This document shows, piece after piece, positions 51,123-58,915 of a stretch of DNA of 64,000 bases (the stretch's first letter is position 1; each line of letters opens with the position of its first letter). The stretch lies in contig VSPE01000001.1 of assembly GCA_009775225.1 (NCBI GenBank), positions 62,001 to 126,000 of the forward strand, in the 5' to 3' direction. Source of the stretch: Muribaculaceae bacterium. GTDB taxonomy: Bacteria > Bacteroidota > Bacteroidia > Bacteroidales > Muribaculaceae. The notes beneath the pieces are model-generated. The model had not been told where the DNA came from, searched no databases, and worked only from the letters and a program-made list of their open reading frames with translations. A program made the translations under genes and the position numbers.

Positions 51123-52874
51123 TCAGGTTAATCTCATTTTATATTTGCTAATCATCTCGGCTACGGCCGGGTTCTGTGCAGTGAGGTGCTCGAGAACCTG
51201 CTGCTCCGTCCAGAAGGCAGGGGGGATATCGCCCTGACACACTTCTATGGCGGTGCTTACCTTGTCGTTCGACAGCGAGTCGCAGAGCATGGCCCGGATT
51301 TGCGGTTCGAACTTGCGCACGGCTTCGGCCTGTATGTCGGTGCCTACGGTGAGGGTCACGGCCGTGCCTTGGCGCTCGGGTTTTATTGCCAAGAGTACGC
51401 TTGTGAGCATTGGCTCGCCGACGAATGATTTTGCCAGCCGTTCCCATGCGCTCTCGAGGTCGGCGTCGCTGAAGTCGCGGTCGCGCAGCTGTGTCGGGAC
51501 GGAAGGAGCCGCTGTGGTTGTGGCGCGGCTGCTTGCCTGTGCGAAGTCGTTGCGCTTGCTAAGGGAGAGTCCTCCGAGGCCACGAGCCGTTCGGTTGGCG
51601 ACGGGTGCCGTGCTTGCGGGGGTGGCTGTGCTTGCGGGAGCGGCCGGCCGTTGGGGCGGTGTGTAGCCGGTATGATTTGCCCCGGCGGCGAGCGCCGGGT
51701 CTTGCGGAGCCGCGGAAGATTTTATGAAATCTTCAAGCGGCATCAATAGCCTCTCGTCACTTCCGCTTTCATCGGGCGAGAGGCCGGCTGGTTGGCATAG
51801 TCTGATGAGCGTCAGCTCGACTAAGAATTGTTTGTTCGAGGCCTGCCGGAAGTTGAAGTCGGCATCGTTGCACAATTCCATTGCTCGGTACAGGAAGCCG
51901 GGGTCGACTTTTGCGGCACGAGCTGCCATGTTCTCGCGCACGTCGTCGGGCGCTTCGAGCAGCGAAATGGTGGCGGGGTTCGCGGCTACCATTACGTCGC
52001 GCAGGTACAGGGCGAGACCGTTGAGGAAGAACTGCGAATCGAAGCCTCGTTCGCGTATTTCCTTATATATAAGCAGCGCGGCAGTCACATCTTTCTCCAC
52101 GAAGGCATCGAAGAGGCGGTCGAAGTAGGCGCTGTCGAGCACGTTCAGGTTCTCGAGGGTGGCAGTGTAGGTGATGTTTCCCCTTGTGCTCGCCGCTATC
52201 TGGTCGAAGATAGATAGGGCGTCGCGCATACCGCCGTCGGCCTTGCGGGCTATTAGGTTCAGCGCGGCCGGCTCTGTGGCTATGCCTTCGGCTGCAGCCA
52301 CAGACTCCATGTGCCGCACCATGTCGGCGATAGATATGCGGTTGAAGTCGTAGATTTGGCAGCGGGAGAGGATAGTGGGTATAATCTTGTGCTTTTCTGT
52401 GGTGGCAAGAATGAAAACGGCATGAGCGGGCGGCTCCTCGAGGGTTTTGAGGAAGGCGTTGAAGGCTGCCTGTGTGAGCATGTGCACCTCGTCGATGATG
52501 AACACTCGGTATCGGCCTGCCGACGGGGGCACCATTACCTGGTCGATGAGAGCCTTGATGTCTTCTACGCCGTTGTGGGAGGCGGCGTCAAGCTCGACGA
52601 TGTTCATCGAGCGGTTTTCATTGAATTGCCGGCATGAATCGCACTCGTTGCACGCTTCGCCGTCTGCGGTACGGGCGGTGCAGTTGATTGTTTTGGCGAA
52701 AATACGGGCGCATGAGGTCTTGCCCACCCCTCGCGAGCCGCAGAAGAGGTAGGCATGAGCCAGGCGGTCGTTGGCGATAGAGTTCTTCAGCGTGGACGTG
52801 AGAGCTTGCTGCCCCACAACGCTGGCGAATGTCGCCGGCCTGTATTTTCGTGCCGATACGATATATTGTTCCAT
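51123..52874 (-). CDS. dnaX: DNA polymerase III subunit gamma/tau
   Basis: Clamp-loader ATPase of 583 aa. The P-loop is GSRGVGKTSCARIF, the zinc module has four Cys in NCTARTADGEACNECDSC, Walker B is FIIDEVHML and the arginine-finger motif is SRCQIYDF. The C-terminal region (from about 370) is a Pro/Ala linker and a tau-type domain. I see no obvious slippery site for a frameshifted gamma form. A 5' hairpin and a -7 box lie just upstream. proB follows after 17 bp. Confidence 0.95.
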   Translation of the reverse strand: MEQYIVSARKYRPATFASVVGQQALTSTLKNSIANDRLAHAYLFCGSRGVGKTSCARIFAKTINCTARTADGEACNECDSCRQFNENRSMNIVELDAASHNGVEDIKALIDQVMVPPSAGRYRVFIIDEVHMLTQAAFNAFLKTLEEPPAHAVFILATTEKHKIIPTILSRCQIYDFNRISIADMVRHMESVAAAEGIATEPAALNLIARKADGGMRDALSIFDQIAASTRGNITYTATLENLNVLDSAYFDRLFDAFVEKDVTAALLIYKEIRERGFDSQFFLNGLALYLRDVMVAANPATISLLEAPDDVRENMAARAAKVDPGFLYRAMELCNDADFNFRQASNKQFLVELTLIRLCQPAGLSPDESGSDERLLMPLEDFIKSSAAPQDPALAAGANHTGYTPPQRPAAPASTATPASTAPVANRTARGLGGLSLSKRNDFAQASSRATTTAAPSVPTQLRDRDFSDADLESAWERLAKSFVGEPMLTSVLLAIKPERQGTAVTLTVGTDIQAEAVRKFEPQIRAMLCDSLSNDKVSTAIEVCQGDIPPAFWTEQQVLEHLTAQNPAVAEMISKYKMRLT

Positions 52875-52885
52875 GTCGAATGTAA

Positions 52886-52915
52886 GTTGCCGGCTGACGT
52901 AGCGTCAGTAGCAAC
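52886..52915 (-). other. Hairpin at the 5' end of the dnaX transcript
   Basis: CTGACG (52894-52899), TAG, CGTCAG (52903-52908) is a perfect stem; GTTGC (52886-52890) and GCAAC (52911-52915) extend it across an asymmetric internal loop. It lies between the -7 box and the dnaX ATG, 11 nt before the start codon on the transcript, so it could hide or expose the ribosome-binding region. Confidence 0.45.
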
Positions 52916-52917
52916 TG

Positions 52918-52925
52918 CAAATATA
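52918..52925 (-). promoter_or_regulatory. -7 promoter box for dnaX-proB-proA
   Basis: TATATTTG on the minus strand, 43 bp before the dnaX ATG, matches TAnnTTTG. There is no exact -33 TTTG at 19-21 bp. It lies in the 67-bp gap downstream of the preceding gene's stop. Confidence 0.5.
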
Positions 52926-52941
52926 AGCATTTCTGATAAAA

Positions 52942-54150
52942 CTAATGCAGTATGGACTTGAGGAATTGTAAAAATCGGTTCTTTTTGTGTCTTTCGGCCC
53001 ATTTGGTCCCGGAGAGGCGTCTGTCAGGAGCTGTGGCGAGCTGTTCCTTGCTGCGGTCGATGTTGTTTACACGCTCTATCAGAGCTTTGACCGAAGCTTC
53101 CGGCTCAGGCGCGCCCGGAGGTGCGGCTATGGCTGTGATGTCGTATTCGGGCAGCCTGTTCTCGTTCTTGCGCGCCTGCTTGACGGTGAGGTACTCGCGG
53201 GCGGTGATGTAAAGCTCGGCATAGGTGTTGACGTAGTATGGAGTATCGTGGCGGAACACCCTGAAGAGGTCGAGTACACGTCCTTTGGTCTCGATTACGT
53301 ATGTCATCTTCGAGATGTTGTTGGGCAAAATTTCGTTTTCGCCGACACCGGCGAAAGCATATTTCATGTTAAATGAATATACGTCCAGCCCGTCGCGGAT
53401 AAAGGATGCTATGCCCGGCGCCCAGTGCAGGTTTGCGGTGTCGGCGAGCAGGTCGATGTCGAGGTCGACGCGATGTCCGTTCCGACGCCATGCCAAAGCG
53501 CGGCTGTACTTGCCGTAGGTGGTGTCGGATGCAATCTCGGCTCCCTTTAGTGCTTCGGGGAGGTCGGCATGTGATGCTATTCCTACCCAGTCCGACCACG
53601 AGAAGTGTTGCCGGAAGCGGTCGCTTACGCTGTCGAGTCCGTTGATGTCGGTAAAGTGGTAGTATGATTTCGAGGCGAGCACGCGCGGTATGCGCCAGCC
53701 TCGGAACTTGCGCGTGTGCGCCGTGGGCAGCATATAGTCCACTGCTTTCTCGCGGAAGAGAGTTACGGTATCGGAGCCGGTGGTAAGGGTCGAGAACTCC
53801 CGCAGATAGCCGGTGAGGTGCAGTACCTCCTGCTGGCGTGAACTCACCACGGCTTCGGGGAGTTCGTAGACCAGTTCCTGCATTTTAATTCGGCTCGACG
53901 TTGGGCGGCATATAGTGCGGGTGTCGTATCCTATGCAGCGTATGCTCACGGGGTAGTCGGAGTCGGCGAGAGGCGGCATTTCTCCCGTTTCGGAGGTGAG
54001 GCCTGCAAGTCTCCCGTTGCGGTTGAATACCGAAGCTTTCGGCAGCGGTGTATCGTCGGCGGCATCGACGACAATGGCAGCGGCCTCGCGGCTGTAAGCC
54101 GGCGGTGTCAACGACAGAATAAAGATAATGAGGATGACTTGGCGACACAT
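52942..54150 (-). CDS. Exported carboxypeptidase-regulatory-like domain protein
   Basis: A 402 aa exported protein of unknown function. The signal peptide is about residues 1-21 (VILIIFILSLTPPAYS). A carboxypeptidase-type regulatory beta domain follows (AAIVVDAADDTPLPKASVFNRNG to about residue 85), as seen at the N-terminus of many Bacteroidetes outer-membrane proteins. The remaining 300 residues are not recognised and show no barrel-like periodicity. ATG 54150 is chosen because the -7 box at 54175-54182 lies just before it; an in-frame TTG at 54177 overlaps the box. Confidence 0.7.
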   Translation of the reverse strand: MCRQVILIIFILSLTPPAYSREAAAIVVDAADDTPLPKASVFNRNGRLAGLTSETGEMPPLADSDYPVSIRCIGYDTRTICRPTSSRIKMQELVYELPEAVVSSRQQEVLHLTGYLREFSTLTTGSDTVTLFREKAVDYMLPTAHTRKFRGWRIPRVLASKSYYHFTDINGLDSVSDRFRQHFSWSDWVGIASHADLPEALKGAEIASDTTYGKYSRALAWRRNGHRVDLDIDLLADTANLHWAPGIASFIRDGLDVYSFNMKYAFAGVGENEILPNNISKMTYVIETKGRVLDLFRVFRHDTPYYVNTYAELYITAREYLTVKQARKNENRLPEYDITAIAAPPGAPEPEASVKALIERVNNIDRSKEQLATAPDRRLSGTKWAERHKKNRFLQFLKSILH

Positions 54151-54174
54151 GTATGTTTTATGCAGATTGTGCCG

Positions 54175-54182
54175 CAAAGGTA
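54175..54182 (-). promoter_or_regulatory. -7 promoter box upstream of the exported CarboxypepD-like protein
   Basis: TACCTTTG followed by CGGC on the minus strand, the same 12 bases as at the metK promoter. The start point would be about 20 nt ahead of ATG 54150. The -33 region lacks a TTTG. Confidence 0.55.
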
Positions 54183-54248
54183 GTCAAAGTGTTGGCGATT
54201 GGTTGTTAAGTAAAGTTTAAATAGATATAAAATTTGTTGATGGCCGAC

Positions 54249-54283
54249 AAAAAAACAGGCCACCCCGCGAAGAGGTGGCCTAA
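54249..54283 (-). terminator. Terminator after the reverse rubrerythrin gene
   Basis: Stem AGGCCACC (54257-54264) / GGTGGCCT (54274-54281) with a 9-nt loop, followed on the minus strand by G and seven T. It closes the rubrerythrin transcript. Confidence 0.88.
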
Positions 54284-54308
54284 GGACGGTGATTTCTGCA
54301 AGGTCTGC

Positions 54309-54860
54309 TTATTTGCCGAAGAAGCGGTTGAAGAGACCCTGGAAGCCCTGTCCGTGGCGAGCTTCGTCTTTGGCCATTTCGTGTACGGTGTCGTGGATGG
54401 CGTCGAGACCGAGTTCTTTGGCGCGGCGGGCGATGCGCATCTTGTCGGCGTTTGCGCCGGCTTCTGCTGCCATACGCTTTTCGAGGTTGGTTTTGGTGTC
54501 CCACACACATTCGCCGAGGAGTTCGGCAAACTTGGCTGCGTGCTCGGCTTCCTCAAAGGCGTAGCGCTTGAAGGCTTCGGCGATTTCGGGATAGCCTTCG
54601 CGGTCGGCCTGGCGGCTCATGGCGAGGTACATGCCCACTTCGCCGCACTCGCCGTTGAAGTGAGCGGTGAGGTCGTCAATCATTTCCTTGTCGCAGCCTT
54701 TTGCGATGCCTACTTCATGCTCGGTAACGAACTGGAGGGCCGCTTCGGCGTCGAGTTCCTTGAATTTGCTTGCGGGGGCACCGCATATAGGGCATTTTTC
54801 GGGAGCGGCGTCACCTTCGTGTACGTAGCCGCATACCATGCAGATAAATTTCTTGTTCAT
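54309..54860 (-). CDS. Reverse rubrerythrin (rubredoxin domain first)
   Basis: Peroxide-reducing non-heme iron protein of 183 aa with the domain order reversed: rubredoxin-type centre at the N-terminus (CMVCGYVHEGDAAPEKCPICG, both C-x2-C pairs) and ferritin-like four-helix domain after it, with metal ligands in EVGMYLAM, EEAEHAAKF and KDEARHGQG. This form works in oxygen and peroxide defence of anaerobes. The gene starts 39 bp after the serine palmitoyltransferase stop, so the two may be co-transcribed. Confidence 0.92.
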   Translation of the reverse strand: MNKKFICMVCGYVHEGDAAPEKCPICGAPASKFKELDAEAALQFVTEHEVGIAKGCDKEMIDDLTAHFNGECGEVGMYLAMSRQADREGYPEIAEAFKRYAFEEAEHAAKFAELLGECVWDTKTNLEKRMAAEAGANADKMRIARRAKELGLDAIHDTVHEMAKDEARHGQGFQGLFNRFFGK

Positions 54861-54899
54861 AGAATTTTGGAATTATTTGTTTGTTAGTTAGTAGTGTCA

Positions 54900-56084
54900 T
54901 CAGAGTATGCCGTGCTTGCGGAAAATCTTTGTGATTTTGTCGAGGGCCTCGTCGACCTGCTCAGGCGTGTGTGTTGCCATGAGACTGAAGCGGATGAGGG
55001 TATCCTGTGGTGCTACTGCGGGCGATACTACGGGGTTTACGAAGATGCCTTCTTCGAGTAGGTCGCTGGTGATGGCGAAAGTCTTGAAGTTGTCTCGGAT
55101 ATAAAGGGGGATGATAGGCGTGGAGGTGTTGCCGATTTCGAAGCCGCGGCTGCGGAAGCCCTCGAGGGCCTGGTTTGTGAGTTTCCAGAGGTTTTCCTGC
55201 AGTTCGGGCTCGCTTTCCATGATGTCGATGGCCTTGAGCGCTGCGGCAGTGGATGCGGGCGTGATGCTGGCAGTGAAGATGTAGGAGCGTGAATGGTGGC
55301 GGAGGAAGTTTGTGATTTCCTTGTCGGTGGCTATGAAGCCGCCGAGCGAGGCGAACGACTTGGAGAAGGTGCCCATGATAAGGTCTACATCGTCTGTAAC
55401 GCCGAAGTGGTCGCATACGCCACGTCCGCCTTTGCCGAATACGCCGATTGCGTGGGCTTCGTCGACCATTACGCTGGCGTTGTATTTCTTGGCAAGAGCT
55501 GTAATGGCGGGGAGGTCGGCCACGTCGCCTTCCATAGAGAATACGCCGTCGGTGACGATGAGTTTTACTTTATCGGGAGCGCACTTCTGGAGCTGCTTTT
55601 CGAGCGACTCCATGTCGTTGTGCTTGTATTTGAGCGACTGGCTGAACGAGAGTCGACGTCCTTCGATGATAGAAGCGTGGTCTTGCTCGTCCCAAAGTAT
55701 GTAGTCTTCGCGGCCGGTTAGAGTGGATACCACGCCGAGATTTACGCCGAAGCCGGTAGAGTAAATCATCACGTCTTCTTTTCCGATATATTCGGCGATG
55801 CGAGCCTCAAGCTGCTTGTGCAGGTCGAGGGTGCCGTTGAGGAAAGGCGAGCCGGCGCAGCCGGTGCCGTACTTGCGGGTTGCCTCTATGGCTGCTTCTT
55901 TGATGCGGGGGTCGTTGACAAGGCCTGTATAGCAGTTGGAGCCGAACATAAGCACACGACGACCGTTGATAATCACTTCGGGGTCTTGCTCGGAAGATAT
56001 AGCGCGGAAATAAGGATATATGCCGGCTGCTTTTGCTTCCTGTGGTGCTGTATATTTGGCGAGCTTTGCTTGTAAAAGTTTCAT
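54900..56084 (-). CDS. spt: Serine palmitoyltransferase (alpha-oxoamine synthase)
   Basis: PLP enzyme of 394 aa, of the alpha-oxoamine synthase family (relatives: KBL, BioF, HemA). The PLP Lys is in GTFSKSFASLGG, and DEAHAIGVFGKGGRG and SPFLNGTLDLHKQLE are standard. Length and the opening KLAKYTAPQEAKAAGIYPYFR match the Bacteroides serine palmitoyltransferase that starts sphingolipid synthesis, which this group of gut bacteria depends on. The specific substrate call is inference from that resemblance; glycine C-acetyltransferase (kbl) is the alternative. ATG 56084 is chosen over an in-frame TTG two codons upstream. Confidence 0.83.
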   Translation of the reverse strand: MKLLQAKLAKYTAPQEAKAAGIYPYFRAISSEQDPEVIINGRRVLMFGSNCYTGLVNDPRIKEAAIEATRKYGTGCAGSPFLNGTLDLHKQLEARIAEYIGKEDVMIYSTGFGVNLGVVSTLTGREDYILWDEQDHASIIEGRRLSFSQSLKYKHNDMESLEKQLQKCAPDKVKLIVTDGVFSMEGDVADLPAITALAKKYNASVMVDEAHAIGVFGKGGRGVCDHFGVTDDVDLIMGTFSKSFASLGGFIATDKEITNFLRHHSRSYIFTASITPASTAAALKAIDIMESEPELQENLWKLTNQALEGFRSRGFEIGNTSTPIIPLYIRDNFKTFAITSDLLEEGIFVNPVVSPAVAPQDTLIRFSLMATHTPEQVDEALDKITKIFRKHGIL

Positions 56085-56155
56085 AATCAAATAATTCGAT
56101 TGGCTGCTTTAAAGTGTCGGCGGGGTCGCCTACGGGCAGCCCCTATATTAGACTG

Positions 56156-56163
56156 CAAAGATA
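56156..56163 (-). promoter_or_regulatory. -7 promoter box for serine palmitoyltransferase
   Basis: TATCTTTG followed by C on the minus strand matches TAnnTTTG; the leader would be about 65-70 nt. No TTTG at the canonical distance. Confidence 0.55.
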
Positions 56164-56302
56164 GATATTTTTCACTGACAATTGTGCCCCGTTGGCATTT
56201 TTTAATACTCGGCGGTGTTTTTTTGTCGGTTTGGCGGCAATATCAGAACGTGGAGCTTCAGTATTCCTCAGTGTTTTAAATCAGGTGATTTTGCCAATTA
56301 TT

Positions 56303-56334
56303 TTTGTTTTATATCTTACTTGTCGTTATATTTG
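56303..56334 (+). promoter_or_regulatory. Promoter for aqpZ
   Basis: TTTG (56303-56306), 20 bp, TATATTTG (56327-56334): a perfect Bacteroidetes promoter. The start point is near 56339, giving a leader of about 70 nt. Confidence 0.85.
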
Positions 56335-56411
56335 CGAACTATTTGGCCGGCGGTTACGTTGGAAAAATAGTTTATAAAAAAATATAAGTTCAACTTTCAA
56401 CTCTGTTATTT

Positions 56412-57104
56412 ATGAAGAAATTACTCGCAGAGGGTGTAGGCACAATGTTCCTTGTGCTGCTCGCATGCGGCAGCGCAGCGCTTGCCGGCCCTTCTATCGG
56501 CGGTCTTGGCATCGGTCTTTGCTTCGGTCTGGTACTGGTGTGCCTTTGCTATTGCCTTGGCAACATATCGGGTTGTCATGTCAATCCGGCAGTTTCGTTT
56601 GCCATGTTCCTTGCAGGCCGCATGAGCGGCAAGGAATTTGCGGGCTATGTGGTGGCACAGCTTCTTGGCGCCACTGTGGGTGCCGGCTTCCTGTACTGGC
56701 TTATGAACATGGCTCCCGGCTTTAATTTCGGCGGCATCACGGCTCCCGATTACTATCTTGCCACCAATGTTCTGCAGCCCGGGGCCACCTCGAGCATGGC
56801 TCTGCTCGTTGAAGGTCTGCTTACGTTCTTCTTTGTGCTTATCGTGCTTGGTGCTACCGATGCCAACAAGGGCTTCGGTAAGTTTGCAGGCCTCGCTATC
56901 GGTCTTGCCCTCGGCCTTGTCAACATTGTGGGTATTCCTGTTGATAACTGCTCGGTGAACCCCGCGCGCTCGTTCGGCCCTGCCATTTTCTGTCCTGAGG
57001 CATGGGGCGACTTCTGGATTATGGTTGTAGGCCCCGCTATCGGCGCTGTCATCGCCGTACTCTGCTGGGTCGCTATGGCCGGAAGCCGCAAGGCTGTCAG
57101 GTAA
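56412..57104 (+). CDS. aqpZ: Aquaporin Z-type water channel
   Basis: Major intrinsic protein of 230 aa with six membrane helices and two half-helices. The two NPA boxes are in HVNPAVS and SVNPARSFGP, and IPVDNCSVNPARS, with small residues before the second box, is the AqpZ pattern rather than the glycerol facilitator pattern. It provides rapid water movement across the inner membrane. Own promoter upstream and terminator at 57131; a stand-alone gene. Confidence 0.93.
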   Translation: MKKLLAEGVGTMFLVLLACGSAALAGPSIGGLGIGLCFGLVLVCLCYCLGNISGCHVNPAVSFAMFLAGRMSGKEFAGYVVAQLLGATVGAGFLYWLMNMAPGFNFGGITAPDYYLATNVLQPGATSSMALLVEGLLTFFFVLIVLGATDANKGFGKFAGLAIGLALGLVNIVGIPVDNCSVNPARSFGPAIFCPEAWGDFWIMVVGPAIGAVIAVLCWVAMAGSRKAVR

Positions 57105-57130
57105 GTAGCATTTTCCAAGCGCTATAACAG

Positions 57131-57168
57131 TCCCCTGTTGCCGGTGTACGGCAGCGGGGGATTTGTTG
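57131..57168 (+). terminator. Terminator after aqpZ
   Basis: TCCCC (57131-57135) pairs with GGGGA (57157-57161), and TTGCCG pairs with CGGCAG inside it, around a short GTGTA loop; TTTGTTGT follows. Confidence 0.8.
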
Positions 57169-57451
57169 TATTGTCGCGGTGCTATGAAAGTTTTCGGCAA
57201 CGAGGCTGCCGTCCAGTCGAGGGCGGTGCCGAGCAGGTGCTTTTCTGAGAAAAAAGAACATGCCACCTTTCACTGTTGTTTCTTCGGAAGATTGGTGTGT
57301 GGTGCGCAGTGGTATCCGACCACTGTTTTACATTTATCCAAACGCAATTAAACAAATGCACAGTGATTTTGGATTGCCCCCAATTATAGGCGCCGCTATG
57401 GCGGCTTACTGCAGCTCCACTGCGATGTTGTTTATAGCTGTTTCCACAGAA
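57169..57451. other. Intergenic region without a supported gene
   Basis: Between the aqpZ terminator and the end of rsmD there is a second hairpin, CAGTGG (57307-57312) / CCACTG (57320-57325) followed by TTTT, and a third, GCCGC-TATG-GCGGC near 57392-57405. Short open frames exist on both strands, but none has family resemblance or a start with context. Probably non-coding. Confidence 0.5.
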
Positions 57452-57988
57452 CTACTCCACCTTAAAAATCGAAAAGTTGACTGAGCCGTAGGCGCGGTGC
57501 TCGCTGAAGTGGGGCAGAGCAGAGAAGTCGTGCTTTTTGCTGTGTTCTATTATCACAACCGTGCCGGGTTTCACTAAAGCCGAGCTGAGGATTTTTCCGG
57601 GTATTTCCACAAAGCCGTCCATGTCGTATGGCGGGTCGGCGAAGACGATGTCGAAGGCTTTTGGTGCGGCAGATATATAGCGGAGAACATCGCCGCGCAC
57701 CAGCGAGAAGTTTGTGGCGCCTAGCTCGCGCGCCACTTTTTCGATGAAGCGTTGCTGCGTGGGTGCTTTCTCTACGGCTGTCACCCACCTACATTCGCGC
57801 GACAGAAATTCGAAGCTGATAGCGCCCGTTCCGGCAAATAGGTCAAGAGCGTCGAGGCCTTCGAAGTCTACAATATTCTCGAGCACGTTGAATATGTTCT
57901 CACGGGCAAAGTCGGTGGTCGGGCGTGCCGTGATGTTTGTGGGCACGTCGAAGCGGCGTCGGCCGTATTTTCCGCGTATTATTCGCAT
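57452..57988 (-). CDS. rsmD: 16S rRNA (guanine-966 N2) methyltransferase
   Basis: SAM-dependent methyltransferase of 178 aa acting on G966 of 16S rRNA. Marks: MRIIRGKYGRRRFDVP at the start, RPTTDFARENIFNVL, LDLFAGTGAISFE (SAM motif I) and DIVFADPPYD (motif IV, DPPY). The start ATG 57988 lies within the last codons of the DUF3822 gene, with a 10-bp overlap; a longer reading to 58297 is that neighbour's shadow. Confidence 0.94.
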   Translation of the reverse strand: MRIIRGKYGRRRFDVPTNITARPTTDFARENIFNVLENIVDFEGLDALDLFAGTGAISFEFLSRECRWVTAVEKAPTQQRFIEKVARELGATNFSLVRGDVLRYISAAPKAFDIVFADPPYDMDGFVEIPGKILSSALVKPGTVVIIEHSKKHDFSALPHFSEHRAYGSVNFSIFKVE

Positions 57989-58824
57989 AGGGGCAGTATT
58001 ATGAGTGGGAAGGGTGCGCGCAGGGCATCTTTGCCGTTGCGGTATGCCGCCGAAGGGAAGATGAGCGGGAGTACCTTGGCGGCGTATTGGCGCAGGCGTG
58101 GCATCACGGCATCGCGTATGGCGGCATGGCCGCAGAGCTGAATTTCGTCGGATATGCGGTCGAGTCCGGCGGTCTGCAGGGCCAGGAGTATGTAATATAG
58201 AGCGTCGTCGTCGCCGGCGAGAGAGTGCGTGCATGCCAGCAGGGGCTTGCCGTCGGTGCCGGTGGCTATGATGTCGAGCTGTCGGGAGCCGCCGCACTCG
58301 CTGAAGTGTGCATAGAGCTTGCCGCTGTTGCCAGTTCCGCTATTGCAGCTGAAATATCGGAGCAGTGGCGATACATGGCTCATGACGCGCGGATTGCGGA
58401 ATGTGCGGGCAAGGAAGTGTGCCGTGTCGGTGGCTATAGGCCACGCTATGGCGGTGTCGCAGACTTCTACGGTATCTGTCTTGCACTCGTGTTCGGGCTG
58501 TTCGGGCAGCAGGCAGAGGTAGTCGAGGATGCTTGCTGCCGACTCGTCGCCAAGGGCGGCGGGTGATGTCACATATTGTGGTGTGCGCACCACAATATCG
58601 ACGCGACCGAAGTCGTAGAGGAGCACCGGCGCCGCATACACGGCTTCTTCAAGCGATTTGTGCCCGGGCTGTGTGGGGTCGAGGGGGAGCGTGAAGTGGG
58701 TCAGGGTGGAGTCTTCGACTGTCGACCATATAACGGCACTCAGCAGCCCGGGTTCGAGTTGCAGGGCGAGACGCCACAGCCTCGGGCGCTCGATTGCGGG
58801 TATGTCGGGGGTGTATCCGTTCAT
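57979..58824 (-). CDS. DUF3822 family protein
   Basis: A 281 aa protein of the DUF3822 family, found in Bacteroidetes and often beside rsmD. It resembles an actin/ASKHA-like two-domain layout (LLYDFGRVDIVV; GGSRQLDIIATGTDGKPLLAC) but no function is assigned. ATG 58824 is chosen: the longer reading to 58884 would run through a terminator stem and past the -7 box at 58834-58841. It overlaps rsmD by 10 bp. Confidence 0.75.
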   Translation of the reverse strand: MNGYTPDIPAIERPRLWRLALQLEPGLLSAVIWSTVEDSTLTHFTLPLDPTQPGHKSLEEAVYAAPVLLYDFGRVDIVVRTPQYVTSPAALGDESAASILDYLCLLPEQPEHECKTDTVEVCDTAIAWPIATDTAHFLARTFRNPRVMSHVSPLLRYFSCNSGTGNSGKLYAHFSECGGSRQLDIIATGTDGKPLLACTHSLAGDDDALYYILLALQTAGLDRISDEIQLCGHAAIRDAVMPRLRQYAAKVLPLIFPSAAYRNGKDALRAPFPLIILPLCE

Positions 58825-58833
58825 ATAGGACTG

Positions 58834-58841
58834 CAAAAGTA
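58834..58841 (-). promoter_or_regulatory. -7 promoter box for the DUF3822-rsmD operon
   Basis: TACTTTTG on the minus strand, directly after the terminator of the upstream gene and ten bases ahead of ATG 58824. The -33 position falls inside the terminator stem. Confidence 0.5.
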
Positions 58842-58843
58842 CG

Positions 58844-58881
58844 AAAAAATCGCCGACGGGCAGCACCGGCGGCGATTTTTT
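58844..58881. terminator. Bidirectional terminator after the outer-membrane barrel gene
   Basis: Perfect 12-bp inverted repeat AAAAAATCGCCG (58844-58855) / CGGCGATTTTTT (58870-58881) with a 14-nt loop; both flanks are A/T runs. On the minus strand it closes the transcript of the gene ending at 58916. Confidence 0.88.
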
Positions 58882-58915
58882 CATGGCGACAGACTGTAGA
58901 TTTTTTTGTGAGGCT

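Larger units (their letters stand above)
56085..56411. other. Divergent promoter region between spt and aqpZ
   Basis: The 327-bp gap holds the -7 box of spt (56156-56163, minus), the complete promoter of aqpZ (56303-56334, plus), and AT-rich sequence in between. I see no small gene or structured RNA. Confidence 0.6.

Noticed and set aside
54900..56084. Glycine C-acetyltransferase (kbl)
   Set aside because: No threonine dehydrogenase gene next to it, and length and N-terminus fit the Bacteroides serine palmitoyltransferase better; kept as the alternative.
57260..57484. Open frames after aqpZ that might be a small gene (for example one starting at 57260)
   Set aside because: No family resemblance, no promoter box and the frame runs into the end of rsmD on the other strand; the region has terminator-like hairpins instead.
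57979..58884. DUF3822 protein starting at 58884
   Set aside because: The extra residues (MKKSPPVLPVGDFF) are encoded by the terminator stem of the upstream gene and lie before the -7 box.
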